Program-made: the position numbers and the translations under genes
Notes under the pieces: generated by a model
Databases searched by the model: none
The model's input: only the letters and a program-made list of their open reading frames with translations
Told to the model about the DNA's origin: nothing
Part shown: in pieces, positions 54,992-64,000 of the stretch
How positions within the stretch are numbered: the first letter of the stretch is position 1
How the letters are laid out: the number at the start of each line of letters is the position of its first letter
Origin: Methanoregulaceae archaeon
Lineage (GTDB): Archaea > Halobacteriota > Methanomicrobia > Methanomicrobiales > Methanospirillaceae
DNA length: 64,000 nt
Reading direction: 5' to 3'
NCBI GenBank assembly: GCA_015660885.1
Contig: JACTUB010000012.1
Coordinates: forward strand, 24,514-88,513

Positions 54992-55944
54992 AGAACCAGC
55001 GGGTGAAGCGCGTGGGCATAAAAAAGAGTGGTCCGGAACCCGGGCGTTTTAAGATGGAAGAGCTCCGGTTCGGGACTGAGCTCCTCAAACGGGGCTTTGC
55101 ATCCATGCAGAAAGGGGGCGTGATCATGGATGTGATCGATGCCAGCCAGGCCAGGATTGCCGAAGAGGCCGGTGCTGTCGCCGTTATGTCGCTGGAGCGG
55201 GTGCCATCTGATATCCGTAAAATGGGGGGCGTTGCCCGGATGGCAGACCCGGAAAAGGTCCTTGAGATCATCGATGCGGTCTCAATCCCGGTGATGGGCA
55301 AGGTCAGGATCGGGCACTTCGTTGAAGCGCAGGTTCTCGAATCGCTTGGCGTGGACATGATCGACGAGAGTGAAGTGCTCACCCCGGCAGACGAGCAATA
55401 CCATATCGATAAGAAACTGTTCAAAGTCCCCTTCGTCTGCGGGGCGCGGGATCTTGGAGAGGCGCTCCGCAGGATAAACGAGGGTGCGGCGATGATCCGG
55501 ACCAAAGGTGAGGCAGGGACCGGAAATGTAGTCGAGGCAGTTCGCCATATGCGTAATATCATGGGAAAGATACGAATGCTGAAAGGTATGAATCGTCAGG
55601 AAATGATCGATTTTGCCCGGGAGATCGAAGCTCCTGCAGAACTGGTCTTTGAATGTTCTGAACGCGGAAGGTTACCTGTTGTAAATTTTTCAGCCGGGGG
55701 TATAGCAACGCCCTCTGATGCAGCGATGATGATGCAGTTGGGAGCCGACGGTGTTTTTGTTGGATCCGGTATTTTCAAATCTTCAAACCCTGAACGAATG
55801 GCCAAGGCAATTGTTGAAGCAGTCAATCACTTTAACGATGCAGACGTGATCGCCCGGGTAAGTAAAGGTCTCGGGGATGCAATGCCGGGACTTGATGTGC
55901 ACACACTCAGGGACGATGAGGTGCTGCAGACTCGTGGACGCTAA
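54988..55944 (+). CDS. pdxS: Pyridoxal 5'-phosphate synthase, lyase subunit
   Basis: A (beta-alpha)8 enzyme that builds PLP from ribose-5-phosphate, glyceraldehyde-3-phosphate and ammonia delivered by Pdx[21 protein letters not shown], the lysine in [15 protein letters not shown] and [19 protein letters not shown] (parts) are diagnostic. The frame from 54988 gives 318 residues; an internal ATG at 55054 would give the usual 296. The ATGA overlap with cbiB favours 54988 but the extra basic N-terminus is atypical. Confidence 0.95.
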   Translation: MKNQRVKRVGIKKSGPEPGRFKMEELRFGTELLKRGFASMQKGGVIMDVIDASQARIAEEAGAVAVMSLERVPSDIRKMGGVARMADPEKVLEIIDAVSIPVMGKVRIGHFVEAQVLESLGVDMIDESEVLTPADEQYHIDKKLFKVPFVCGARDLGEALRRINEGAAMIRTKGEAGTGNVVEAVRHMRNIMGKIRMLKGMNRQEMIDFAREIEAPAELVFECSERGRLPVVNFSAGGIATPSDAAMMMQLGADGVFVGSGIFKSSNPERMAKAIVEAVNHFNDADVIARVSKGLGDAMPGLDVHTLRDDEVLQTRGR

Positions 55945-56524
55945 GATCGGCGTACTCGCGCTCCAGGGAAATGTGAGCGAACACATTGACGCTTTCTGCC
56001 TGGCTATTGAACGAGTAAAGAAAAAGGGTGCATCTGAAGTTTTTGAAGTCAGATGCCCCGCGGACCTTGCGGGATGTAACGCACTTGCTATTCCCGGAGG
56101 AGAATCCACTACCATCTCCCGGCTTATCGAAAAAAACCATCTTCATGAACCACTATGTAATTTTACCGGGGGTATTTTTGCAACCTGTGCAGGTATGGTT
56201 CTCATGGCGACCGATGTTGCCGATCCCCGCATCCGCACACTTGGACTGATAGAAATGGCTGTTGACCGGAACGCATTTGGAAGACAGCGGGAATCCTTTG
56301 AAGCTGATATCTCCGTCCGCGGGATAGATGGAGGACCGTTCCATGCGATTTTCATCCGTGCTCCAGTAGCAACGTCCACTGGTTTTGATGTGGAGGTGCT
56401 TGCCCGGATAGATCAGGGTATCGTTGCTGTGGAGAAGGGAAAGCACATGGCATTTTCATTCCACCCGGAACTTGGTGGGGATACCCGGTTACATGAGCGG
56501 TTTTTACGGATGCAGGGTATCTGA
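55934..56524 (+). CDS. pdxT: Pyridoxal 5'-phosphate synthase, glutaminase subunit
   Basis: A 196-residue class I glutamine amidotransferase. [31 protein letters not shown], the nucleophile in [10 protein letters not shown] and the His-Glu pair in [10 protein letters not shown] are all present. GTG at 55934 overlaps the end of pdxS by 11 bases and fits the family N-terminus; frames further upstream would lie inside pdxS. It supplies ammonia to PdxS. It ends the operon that begins with purA. Confidence 0.94.
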   Translation: MDAKIGVLALQGNVSEHIDAFCLAIERVKKKGASEVFEVRCPADLAGCNALAIPGGESTTISRLIEKNHLHEPLCNFTGGIFATCAGMVLMATDVADPRIRTLGLIEMAVDRNAFGRQRESFEADISVRGIDGGPFHAIFIRAPVATSTGFDVEVLARIDQGIVAVEKGKHMAFSFHPELGGDTRLHERFLRMQGI

Positions 56525-56562
56525 AAGATTACTTGATACCAGTGTAAAAATCTCGTATTGTA

Positions 56563-56580
56563 ACACTCTTTAAAGCGTGT
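56563..56580. promoter_or_regulatory. 18-base near-perfect inverted repeat
   Basis: ACACTCTTTAAAGCGTGT reads the same on both strands except for one pair. It lies about 40 bases past pdxT and 240 before the ribonucleotide reductase gene. It could be an operator or the end of the pdx transcript. The rest of 56525-56821 is AT-rich and holds nothing I recognise. Confidence 0.4.
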
Positions 56581-56821
56581 AATACTATATCCCATAGTGT
56601 ATATGCTCTACGACAGGCTTTTCCATTATCTCGAATAAACAAGAAGCTAACAACCGTCCGGGTGGTTTATATCGTATCTTTTCTAGGCTCTCTTTGTAAG
56701 GAATGCATAGTTTATCTTCCAGAATTATACTCTATGGAAATTACTGGACCAAATGATACAAGGTATGTTTAATACTTGCGTTGTCATTATGATCCTTTGA
56801 AAAAATATCACAGGCTGATTC

Positions 56822-58549
56822 ATGAATTCAGCGCAACTTGTTGACAGCATCCTATCGGCACGCTACCTACGGGAAGGTGAAAAAACGTTCGGGGATATCT
56901 GCCATCGCGTTGCATATGCAGTTGCAGATAACAATGCTGAGGCTACAAAATTTTATGATATCATGGTCACCCTGCGTTTTCTCCCGAATTCCCCAACGCT
57001 CATGAACGCCGGAACGAATCTTGGTCAGTTATCTGCATGTTTCGTTCTGCCAGTCCCTGATTCTATAAACGGGATATTCGATGCCATGAAAAATGGTGCG
57101 ATCATTCATAAGACGGGTGGAGGAACAGGATATAATTTCTCGCATATCAGACCGAAAGGATCCCCCGTGCAATCTACGGACGGCGTTGCTTCGGGTCCGG
57201 TATCCTTCATGGGTATCTTTAATGCAGCAACCGATGTCATAAAACAGGGGGGTCGTCGACGAGGAGCCAACATGGGGATCCTGAACGTCTGGCATCCTGA
57301 TATACTTTCATTTATCACGGCAAAATCACGGGAAGGGACTCTCTCTAACTTTAATATCTCTGTCATGGTCGATGACAAATTCATGGAGCTTGTTTCCCGG
57401 AAGATGTACGATGCGGTCCGGGTCATCCATCCCTGTTCAGCTGAAGTGATAACGGTCGGCCGAATATGGTCGGCTATTGTGGAGGGTATCTGGATAAATG
57501 GGGAGCCAGGATTACTTTTCCATGATGAAATAAACAGGTTCAATCCAACACCCCGGCTCGGCGATATTGATGCAACAAATCCCTGCGGGGAACAGCCGTT
57601 GCTGCCGTTCGAGAGTTGTGTTCTTGGCAGCATCAATCTTGCTTCTTTCGTCCAGAATGGGAATTTCAATGAACGTGAACTGAACCATGCAGTTCGAACC
57701 GCGGTGTGTTTTCTTGATAAAGTCATTGAAAAAAATATCTACCCTATCCCCGAGATAGAGGAGGCAACAAGAAAAACCCGGAAAATAGGTCTAGGACTTA
57801 TGGGTGTCCATGATGCCCTTCTCATGATGGGTCTGGCATACGATTCTCCCGAAGGAAGAACATGGTGTGAACGCATCATGAAGTATGTAACCGATACCGC
57901 AGTAGATGAATCGCACATTCGCGCAGAACAACTCGGACCATTTCCTGCATGGGAAGACAGTATATGGAAAGGATTGCCGTTGAGGAATGCAACTCTAACA
58001 TCTATAGCTCCCACCGGAACATTATCCCTGCTGGCCGGTTGCTCAAGCGGTATCGAACCGCTCTTTTCTTTTGCCTACACGCGGATGAACACGGTCGGAA
58101 AGTCATTTGTTATTGTCAATCCGATCTTCCGGGCGATGCTTGAAAAAAATCTTTCAGAAAGGGGCTTTTCAAAAAAAGAGCAGATAAAACGAGTAGAAGA
58201 AGCTATTTGCCATGTTCACGAAACCGGAACTATCCAGGACCTGGATTGGCTCCCAAAGGAATTCCGGGCCCTTTTCAAGACTGCACTCGATATCCACTGG
58301 AAGGATCACATCCTGATGCAGGCCGCATTCCAGAAACATATCCACGCCTCTATCAGTAAGACAATTAACATGCCGAACACCGCGACGAAGGAGGATTGTG
58401 CAGAAGCACTCCTGATGGCATGGCAGCTGAAACTAAAGGGTATCACCATTTACCGGGCGGGTAGCAGACGGAGGGTGGTTCTCAATCTAAAGGATACTCC
58501 CGTGGATTCAGATACGAAAAGCCTGAGAGATTCCTGCAAAACCAAATAG
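56822..58549 (+). CDS. nrdJ: Class II (adenosylcobalamin-dependent) ribonucleotide reductase
   Basis: A 575-residue catalytic core. RFLPNSPTLMNAG, GQLSACFVLPV (first redox Cys), HKTGGGTGYNFS, KQGGRRRGANM, the radical/active-site segment DATNPCGEQPLLPFESC near residue 258 and TLTSIAPTGTLSLLAG near 400 are diagnostic of B12-dependent reductases. It makes deoxyribonucleotides without oxygen. The C-terminus is short, with a single Cys (RDSCKTK), and lacks the usual cysteine-rich re-reduction tail. Cobamide synthesis by the nearby cbiB product would supply the cofactor. Confidence 0.94.
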   Translation: MNSAQLVDSILSARYLREGEKTFGDICHRVAYAVADNNAEATKFYDIMVTLRFLPNSPTLMNAGTNLGQLSACFVLPVPDSINGIFDAMKNGAIIHKTGGGTGYNFSHIRPKGSPVQSTDGVASGPVSFMGIFNAATDVIKQGGRRRGANMGILNVWHPDILSFITAKSREGTLSNFNISVMVDDKFMELVSRKMYDAVRVIHPCSAEVITVGRIWSAIVEGIWINGEPGLLFHDEINRFNPTPRLGDIDATNPCGEQPLLPFESCVLGSINLASFVQNGNFNERELNHAVRTAVCFLDKVIEKNIYPIPEIEEATRKTRKIGLGLMGVHDALLMMGLAYDSPEGRTWCERIMKYVTDTAVDESHIRAEQLGPFPAWEDSIWKGLPLRNATLTSIAPTGTLSLLAGCSSGIEPLFSFAYTRMNTVGKSFVIVNPIFRAMLEKNLSERGFSKKEQIKRVEEAICHVHETGTIQDLDWLPKEFRALFKTALDIHWKDHILMQAAFQKHIHASISKTINMPNTATKEDCAEALLMAWQLKLKGITIYRAGSRRRVVLNLKDTPVDSDTKSLRDSCKTK

Positions 58550-58608
58550 ACCTTCCCGGAATGGGCTTCGGCATCGCCTCCTTCAGAGCCCTCTTCATTT
58601 TCCTAAAA

Positions 58609-59322
58609 CTACCAATTCTTCTTCATCGCTTCTTCCCTGAGATCTTCTGGCATGAGCTCGATTGCATAACGCAACGCTGTCCGGGGCATTGATTTCTTGT
58701 TCCTCAGGACATAATCAAAGACTTCTTTCCGGTGTTTGCGGCTGGCCTCTTTTAAGAGCCACCCGTATCCTTTTCGCACCATGTCATCCCGGTCGGTCAG
58801 CAGCAGGTCTGCAATTTCCAGCGCAGTATCGAGATATTTCCCCTGTTTTGCCGGAATAATAAGCGAGACTGCCGCCGCCCTTCTCATCCAGCGGTTGTTG
58901 GATTGTGTCCAGTGTTTTAGTTCATCAAGATATTCCGGGTATTTTTCTATGAAACTGCCCATCGTATGATTGCAAAAACTGTCACATGTCGCCCAGTTGG
59001 TGATATATGAGTCTATCCAGTGACGGAATACGGGCAGATCCTTTTTCTCGTACCTGGTCGCGAGGAGATGAGCCCAGCTGGAAACGATGAAGGCTTCTTC
59101 ACAATAGTTCGATCTGAAAAGTTCTTCGCAAAGCGAGAAAATCTCCTTCTTGTCCCTTACTTTGATCTCTTTCCAGTACTTCCGGGCAATCTTACTGACT
59201 GTCGGCACTTTGACACCATAATACTGTATCTCCTCTTTAAAAAACCGCTGGAATGTCTTCCGGGTGGCGGGATCTGCGCTGTTCTTGAGTTCTTTTCTGA
59301 TGCGGGCGATGACCGGATCCAT
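58609..59322 (-). CDS. DNA alkylation repair protein (AlkD-like HEAT repeats)
   Basis: A 237-residue all-helical protein of the AlkD family: YYGVKVPTVSKIARKYWKEI near 35, CEEAFIVSSWAHLLATRYEKK (parts), NWATCDSFCNHTMG near 110 and NNRWMRRAAAVSLI near 142, the helices that grip damaged DNA. It excises alkylated bases. ATG 59322 was preferred to an ATG at 59373, which would add an unrelated proline-rich leader. Monocistronic. Confidence 0.92.
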   Translation of the reverse strand: MDPVIARIRKELKNSADPATRKTFQRFFKEEIQYYGVKVPTVSKIARKYWKEIKVRDKKEIFSLCEELFRSNYCEEAFIVSSWAHLLATRYEKKDLPVFRHWIDSYITNWATCDSFCNHTMGSFIEKYPEYLDELKHWTQSNNRWMRRAAAVSLIIPAKQGKYLDTALEIADLLLTDRDDMVRKGYGWLLKEASRKHRKEVFDYVLRNKKSMPRTALRYAIELMPEDLREEAMKKNW

Positions 59323-59725
59323 GGTAAATGGTTGGTTGCGTGGGTGTGATAAGGGATGCGGGTTTGGTAGCAAGTAAAATCAATGGCCGAGATATTCAGC
59401 ATCGTTTATTGAGCCAACCCCTCACAAAACTCTGGAAAGATTTATAAAACTGATCTTTTCAACTACCTCCACATCGTATCTATCGTGTATTCCAAAACTC
59501 CTGTTATATCGTTGAAGTCATGGAATATTCATCACTAGTCAATTTAAAAATCGCACAAAATAACAATGGCCCAATAATTTTGATGGTTCCATTATTGCGG
59601 ATGTACTCTTGCTATTCAATGAAAGTATAGTTGTGCTTTTTTTATCATCGCTATGATCTATCAGAATTGAGCAAAATTTTTTTAGTCACATACGTGAATC
59701 AATTGTAATAATGTGAGGTTGAACA
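59323..59725. other. Intergenic region between AlkD-like and YHS genes
   Basis: About 400 AT-rich bases with no gene. A TATA-like GATTTATAAAAC lies near 59439. GAGGTT at 59715-59720 is the ribosome-binding site of the YHS gene. Nothing else stands out. Confidence 0.5.
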
Positions 59726-59911
59726 ATGACTACCGATCCCGTCTGTTTTGCAATAGTTGATGATGAAGACGCCCGATTCACCAGCACCTACAAAGATCAA
59801 AAGTATTATTTCTGTACGAATTACTGCAAAAAAAAGTTTGATGACAATCCCAAGAAGTATACTAGAATTGCATGTAATCTCGATATTGAACCCGGTGGGG
59901 CTTCGTGCTGA
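59726..59911 (+). CDS. Small YHS-domain protein
   Basis: A 61-residue protein that is almost entirely a YHS domain: TDPVCFAIVDDEDARFTSTY, then YYFCTNYCKKKFDDNPKKY. The cysteines (Cys7 in DPVC, then FCTNYC) are the usual metal-binding set. Such small proteins bind heavy metals or act as metal-responsive partners of transporters and reductases. No metal-related gene is adjacent, so the partner is unknown. It has a good GAGGTT site. Confidence 0.85.
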   Translation: MTTDPVCFAIVDDEDARFTSTYKDQKYYFCTNYCKKKFDDNPKKYTRIACNLDIEPGGASC

Positions 59912-60024
59912 ACGTGGTACAGTATCGCAAAGATCTCCCCTCTTTTTTCCTGATAAAGAAAGGATAAGGAATCGGACCGGACTCCCTATCTATTGCAATT
60001 CTACAAAATAAAGTAAAAAAGTGT

Positions 60025-62067
60025 TTAGATAAACAGCGGTGCAAGTACGAGTGAGAGCGTGGCAAGCAGCTTGATAAGAACGTGGAGTGACGGGCCGGCA
60101 GTGTCCTTGAATGGATCACCGAGCGTGTCACCGATGACCGCTGCCTTATGAGCTGGGCTGCCTTTACCGCCGTGAGCACCGGACTCAATAAATTTCTTGG
60201 CATTGTCCCATGCACCACCTCCATTGTTGAGGATCAGTGCCATCAGGATACCGGTGATCGTGCCAACCATCAGGAAACCTGCAAGGGCTTCATATTTCAG
60301 GGTGACACCAATGAAGATGGGGAAAGCGATTGCAACAGCGCCAGGCAGTACCATGTTCTTGAGTGCTCCGAGCGTGGTGATGTCGATCACCCGTGCATAG
60401 TCAGGTTTCTTTGTCCCTGCCATGATTGCCGGGTCCTTAAACTGGACACGAACTTCTTCAATCACATACTGTGCGGTCTTGGAGACAGCACGGATGGCGA
60501 ATCCTGCAAAGATGAAGATCAGCATAGCACCGAGCAGTGCGCCCACAAATACCGGAACTGCTGCAATGTTGACAACCTCAAAGGACTTGCCGATAAGGCG
60601 GCCGATATCGGACATATAGGCATTGAAGAGCAGGAAGACTGCGAGCGATGCACTGCCGATAGCATACCCCTTTGTCAGGGCTTTGGTTGTGTTGCCGGCA
60701 GAGTCGAGCCGGTCCATCCGCTTGCGGACGGATTCGGGCGCCTGGCTCATCTCCACGATACCGCCGGCATTGTCGGCAATGGGGCCGAACGAGTCCATGG
60801 CAAGCACGTAGGCACAGACCATCAGCATACCGATGGTTGCTGCAGCGGTCCCGTAAAGGCCGCCAAAAGCAATACCACTCCGGGATCCGAGCCCGAAAGA
60901 GAGAAGTAAGGAAGCTCCGATCAATATTGCCGGAATTGCAGTGGTCTCAAGAGCGACCGAGAAACCGGTAATGATGTTGGTCGCCGGTCCTGTCTCTGAT
61001 GCATCGGCAATTTCCTGCACCGGGCGGTAGTGGTGGTCGGTATAATAGAGAGTCACCCGGAGGAATGCGACGGATAACACGATACCGACGAGACCTGCAT
61101 AGAAAAACCAGATGTTCCCGAGCAGCCACATGGTTCCGATATAGAAGAACACAGCCGAGATGACTGCGGTGATGTAGTACCCTAAGTTCATGGCATCCAT
61201 CGGGTCTTTATCATCTTTTCCGCGGACAGTGATGATACCTATCATGCTGGCAAGGAGACCCAGCGCACACATAACGAGCGGGAAGAGTATACCGCTGGCA
61301 CCAAAAACCGGGAAAAGGGCGACACCGAGGATCATCGCACCGATGTTCTCGGCTGCAGTGGATTCGAAAAGGTCGGCGCCACGACCGGCACAGTCCCCGA
61401 CATTGTCCCCGACAAGGTCAGCGATGGTAGCAGGGTTCCTGACGTCATCCTCAGGGATGCCGGCTTCGACTTTACCGACAAGATCTGCGCCGACATCGGC
61501 GGCTTTGGTATAGATACCGCCACCGAGCTGGGCGAAGAGCGCGACAAACGATGCGCCAAAAGCGAACCCGACAATGATGAAGGGCGTGGTCCGCGGGTCT
61601 GCACCGAGCGCGTAGTAGGTAAGCGAAACACCCAGGAGCGACATCGCAGTAATGATAAGACCAGAGACTGCACCGCCCCTGAACGAGATGTCAAGAGCTT
61701 TTCCCGAGCTGGTCTGGGCCGCTGCAGCCGTGCGGATATTTGTCCTGACGGCTACAGACATTCCGATGATACCGGCAAGCGCACTGCAGAACGCACCGAC
61801 AACGAACGCAAGTGCCGTGTAGGTTGCAAGACCTTTTTGTCCCGTGAGGAAATATACCCCAAAGATGACAACGGAAAGCACGATTGCGAGGATGGCGATA
61901 GTCGAGTACTGTCGTTTGATGAATGCTTCCGCACCCACCCGGATCGCGTCAGAGACCTCGCGCATCTTCGGCGTTCCCTCATCCTGGGAGAGGACACTAC
62001 GCGCGAGGATTCCTGCGAGGATCAATGCGAGAATACTTATTCCAACTACTATGACGAGTTCAAACAT
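60025..62067 (-). CDS. hppA: Membrane-bound proton-pumping pyrophosphatase
   Basis: A 680-residue protein with about 16 hydrophobic helices. The substrate-binding segment is DVGADLVGKVEAGIPEDD, then DNVGDCAGRGADLFES. The sequence GNTTKALTKGYAIGSA has Lys where potassium-stimulated enzymes have Ala, so this is the potassium-independent, proton-translocating type. AGGGAGGT six bases before ATG 62067 decides the start; the frame upstream to 62118 is not used. It recovers energy from pyrophosphate as an ion gradient. Confidence 0.97.
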   Translation of the reverse strand: MFELVIVVGISILALILAGILARSVLSQDEGTPKMREVSDAIRVGAEAFIKRQYSTIAILAIVLSVVIFGVYFLTGQKGLATYTALAFVVGAFCSALAGIIGMSVAVRTNIRTAAAAQTSSGKALDISFRGGAVSGLIITAMSLLGVSLTYYALGADPRTTPFIIVGFAFGASFVALFAQLGGGIYTKAADVGADLVGKVEAGIPEDDVRNPATIADLVGDNVGDCAGRGADLFESTAAENIGAMILGVALFPVFGASGILFPLVMCALGLLASMIGIITVRGKDDKDPMDAMNLGYYITAVISAVFFYIGTMWLLGNIWFFYAGLVGIVLSVAFLRVTLYYTDHHYRPVQEIADASETGPATNIITGFSVALETTAIPAILIGASLLLSFGLGSRSGIAFGGLYGTAAATIGMLMVCAYVLAMDSFGPIADNAGGIVEMSQAPESVRKRMDRLDSAGNTTKALTKGYAIGSASLAVFLLFNAYMSDIGRLIGKSFEVVNIAAVPVFVGALLGAMLIFIFAGFAIRAVSKTAQYVIEEVRVQFKDPAIMAGTKKPDYARVIDITTLGALKNMVLPGAVAIAFPIFIGVTLKYEALAGFLMVGTITGILMALILNNGGGAWDNAKKFIESGAHGGKGSPAHKAAVIGDTLGDPFKDTAGPSLHVLIKLLATLSLVLAPLFI

Positions 62068-62522
62068 TCCTTGACCTCCCTGCAAGGTTGCCCGGAATTC
62101 TTCTTGTGATGCGAACAATGCACATGAACCATCTGAATAGCATCATTTGTGAGAATACCCGGACCAACACATCAGGTGATATTGGTATTTGGCAACAATC
62201 TGCCCACATGAACCAAAGGAGGGTGCAATCGCTCCGGGGATACCCCTGAATACTTCCACAACCCGTCCTAAGAGATCATTAGTGGATTTTTAAAACATTA
62301 AACTTTTATTCCTGCCGAAATGCCTTTGTTCCGTTGTTGTCTCTCTCCACCAGGGAAGGGTCAAATTTATTTGATTCGTGTAATTTTTCTTTAGAGCAGG
62401 TTCTTTTGTATCTATAAAGTTTACAAAAATTGGTATATTTTCTATCTTGGACTATACGCTCGTATACAATTCAATATGATTAATAATGAAAAATACGAAT
62501 AATCCGGGAGGGAGAGAATCTG
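62068..62522. other. Divergent intergenic region between hppA and the NuoL-like gene
   Basis: About 455 bases with promoters for both genes but no coding sequence I can support. TATCTATAAAGTTTAC near 62409-62424 is the best TATA-like stretch for the plus-strand gene. GGGAGGGAG at 62506-62514 is its ribosome-binding site. Confidence 0.5.
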
Positions 62523-64000
62523 GTGTCTATACTTCAACTCTTGCTGTATCTCATCCTTTTTCCGCTGATCACGGCACTTTTCATGCTGGTCGCACGAAAG
62601 GATTCCGGACGCAAAGCGATCGTTCAGGTCTCCGCTGTCGCAATCGGGATTGTATCGTTGCTGGTGCTCATTTTTGGTTATGACAAAGGAACGCTGATCT
62701 TTTCAGTGAATTCCGAACCGGTCAGCCAGATTATGTTCTTCATCGAGCTTGTCCTTGCAGGGTACATTCTCTATCTTGGCATCCGGCACCGGAAATTATT
62801 AACAGTGTTCCTGATCCTTTTCCAAGCTTGTCTACTTCTCTATTTTGAGCTGGGTTTTTCGAGAAACCTGCATATCGGGAACAACTTATTCCTTGACCAG
62901 TTCTCTATCATCATGGCGTTGATTTCCGGAATAATCGGTAGTCTGATCTGTGTCTATGCAGTGGGATATATGGAAACGTACCATTACCACTATAAAGAAA
63001 TCAAGGATCGGAGGAACCTCTTTTTTGGAATTCTGTTTATTTTCATCTCGGCCATGTTCGGGCTGGTCTTTTCCAATAACCTGCTCTGGGTCTTCTTCTT
63101 CTGGGAGATCACAACGATCTGTTCATTCCTGTTAATCGGGTATTCCCAGTCAGAAGAGGCGACCAATAACTCGTTCCTTGCCCTTTCCATGAATCTGCTG
63201 GGCGGGGTCGCGTTCATGGCGGCGTTAATCTACCTTGCCATCGTTGATCCCACCGGACAACTCCTTGGCCTGAACCACCTCATCAGTTCCGGCAAAGCAA
63301 TTGCGTTAGTGCCTGCAGTCCTGATATGCTTTGCCGGTATCACCAAAGCCGCCCTTATGCCCTTTTCCTCCTGGCTTGTCGGCGCCATGGTCGCACCGAC
63401 CCCGGTTTCTGCTCTTCTCCACTCGAGTACGATGGTCAAGGCCGGTGTTTATATTATCATAAGATTCGCACCGGTACTTTCCGGGACTACTGAAGGTCTT
63501 ATTATTGCACTTGTTGGTGGCACTACCTTTGCCCTTGCATCATTTATGGCGATTTCCCAGAATAATGCGAAGAAAGTGCTCGCCTATTCGACCATCGCCA
63601 ATCTGGGACTCATCGTTGCCTGTGCCGGTGTCGGTACCTATAACCTGATGTGGGTGGCGATCCTCCTGCTTGTCTTCCACGCGATTGCAAAGTCGCTCCT
63701 GTTCCTCTGCGTCGGGACCGTCGAGAATCGGATTGGCAGCAGGGACATCGAGGATATGAGTGGCCTCATCGTCCGGATGCCGAAGATCGCCATCATGATG
63801 TTCATTGGCATGGCAGGTATGTTCCTTGCACCGTTTGGTATGGTCATCTCCAAATGGGCAGCGATCGAGGCATTCATAACGGCACCGGTCGGTTTAATCT
63901 TTATCGCGATCCTTGCATTCGGTGGTTCCGCAACCGTATTCTTCTGGAGCAAGTGGATGGGTAAACTTATCTCGGTGACGCGTGACCAGCCGGTTATCGA
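62523..64000 (+). CDS. NuoL/EchA/MrpA-like proton-translocating membrane subunit (runs off window)
   Basis: An open frame from GTG 62523 to the window end (492 complete codons). It encodes many hydrophobic helices of the complex I antiporter family: LWVFFFWEITTICSFLLIGY near residue 190, AGITKAALMPFSSWLVGAM near 275 with its lysine, PTPVSALLHSSTMVKAGVY near 295 and the later LAYSTIANLGLI and HAIAKSLLFL segments. It is the pump arm of an energy-converting hydrogenase or related complex; neighbouring subunits would tell which. GGGAGGGAG eight bases ahead fixes the start. The methanogen Ech/Mbh-type EchA is the likeliest identity. Confidence 0.9.
   Translation, partial: MSILQLLLYLILFPLITALFMLVARKDSGRKAIVQVSAVAIGIVSLLVLIFGYDKGTLIFSVNSEPVSQIMFFIELVLAGYILYLGIRHRKLLTVFLILFQACLLLYFELGFSRNLHIGNNLFLDQFSIIMALISGIIGSLICVYAVGYMETYHYHYKEIKDRRNLFFGILFIFISAMFGLVFSNNLLWVFFFWEITTICSFLLIGYSQSEEATNNSFLALSMNLLGGVAFMAALIYLAIVDPTGQLLGLNHLISSGKAIALVPAVLICFAGITKAALMPFSSWLVGAMVAPTPVSALLHSSTMVKAGVYIIIRFAPVLSGTTEGLIIALVGGTTFALASFMAISQNNAKKVLAYSTIANLGLIVACAGVGTYNLMWVAILLLVFHAIAKSLLFLCVGTVENRIGSRDIEDMSGLIVRMPKIAIMMFIGMAGMFLAPFGMVISKWAAIEAFITAPVGLIFIAILAFGGSATVFFWSKWMGKLISVTRDQPVI

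Noticed and set aside
60148..60909. 253-codon plus-strand frame inside hppA
   Set aside because: Shadow of the pyrophosphatase gene; cysteine- and histidine-rich because of codon bias on the other strand.
1..64000. tRNA, rRNA or CRISPR arrays
   Set aside because: None seen by eye in the intergenic stretches; no regularly spaced repeats and no cloverleaf with CCA-type ends. A covariance-model search would be decisive.

Overview
This window is chromosomal DNA from a methanogenic archaeon, most likely of the order Methanomicrobiales (Methanoregula-like, by inference from gene content and style). The evidence is a run of methanogenesis marker genes with the MCR activation component A2, plus archaeal-type aspartyl- and tyrosyl-tRNA synthetases, a two-domain Cdc48/VAT ATPase, RadB, Hel308, Orc1/Cdc6, RIO1 kinase, Tsr3, Cgi121 and a type II archaeal glyceraldehyde-3-phosphate dehydrogenase. 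By eye I found no tRNA, rRNA, CRISPR array or intact insertion sequence.

Layout. 1-7 kb: end of a threonine ammonia-lyase, an iron-sulfur flavoprotein, aspS, a MetE-like methyltransferase, a RecA-fold protein without a P-loop lysine, and an acyl-CoA ligase. 7-8.5 kb: a gene-poor stretch with a strong inverted repeat and a decayed TauE/SafE permease gene. 8.5-15 kb: cdc48 diverging from larC-radB, then a multi-PAS sensor pseudogene. 15-17 kb: dapF and a ribose-1,5-bisphosphate isomerase gene. 17-25 kb: a HAD gene, atwA and marker genes 3, 6, 5, 15, 17 and 7, ending in an AhpD-like gene. Most of these genes overlap by 4 bases or abut, so they look like one operon for activating methyl-coenzyme M reductase. 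25-33 kb: mannose-1-phosphate guanylyltransferase, a YgiQ radical SAM protein, a PPC-domain protein, a LemA/DUF2207 pair and an EF-Tu-like protein with a degenerate G domain.

33-38 kb is an AT-rich island of membrane glycosylation genes (GT87-like, dolichol-phosphate mannose synthase-like, a GT2-GtrA fusion, GT39-like). 38-42 kb holds a TudS-related/nucleoside deoxyribosyltransferase fusion, tsr3, and a receiver-PAS-PAS protein with a PH-like tail. 42-48 kb holds gap, tyrS, rio1, a KH-domain protein, hel308 and cgi121. At 48.8-49.2 kb there is a probable replication origin: an AT-rich stretch bounded by origin-recognition-box-like elements just upstream of orc1/cdc6. 49-57 kb: an Lrp regulator with an aminotransferase, then a tightly packed operon purA-trm112-(unknown membrane protein)-cbiB-pdxS-pdxT. 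57-64 kb: class II ribonucleotide reductase, an AlkD-like protein, a small YHS protein, a proton-pumping pyrophosphatase, and the start of a NuoL/EchA-like membrane subunit that runs off the window.

How it fits together. The central operon serves the last step of methanogenesis. The pyrophosphatase and the NuoL-like subunit serve ion-based energy conservation. The mannose nucleotide gene and the glycosylation island plausibly supply surface glycans. The area around the origin carries replication and RNA-maturation housekeeping genes. Pseudogene decay is concentrated in sensory and transport genes.
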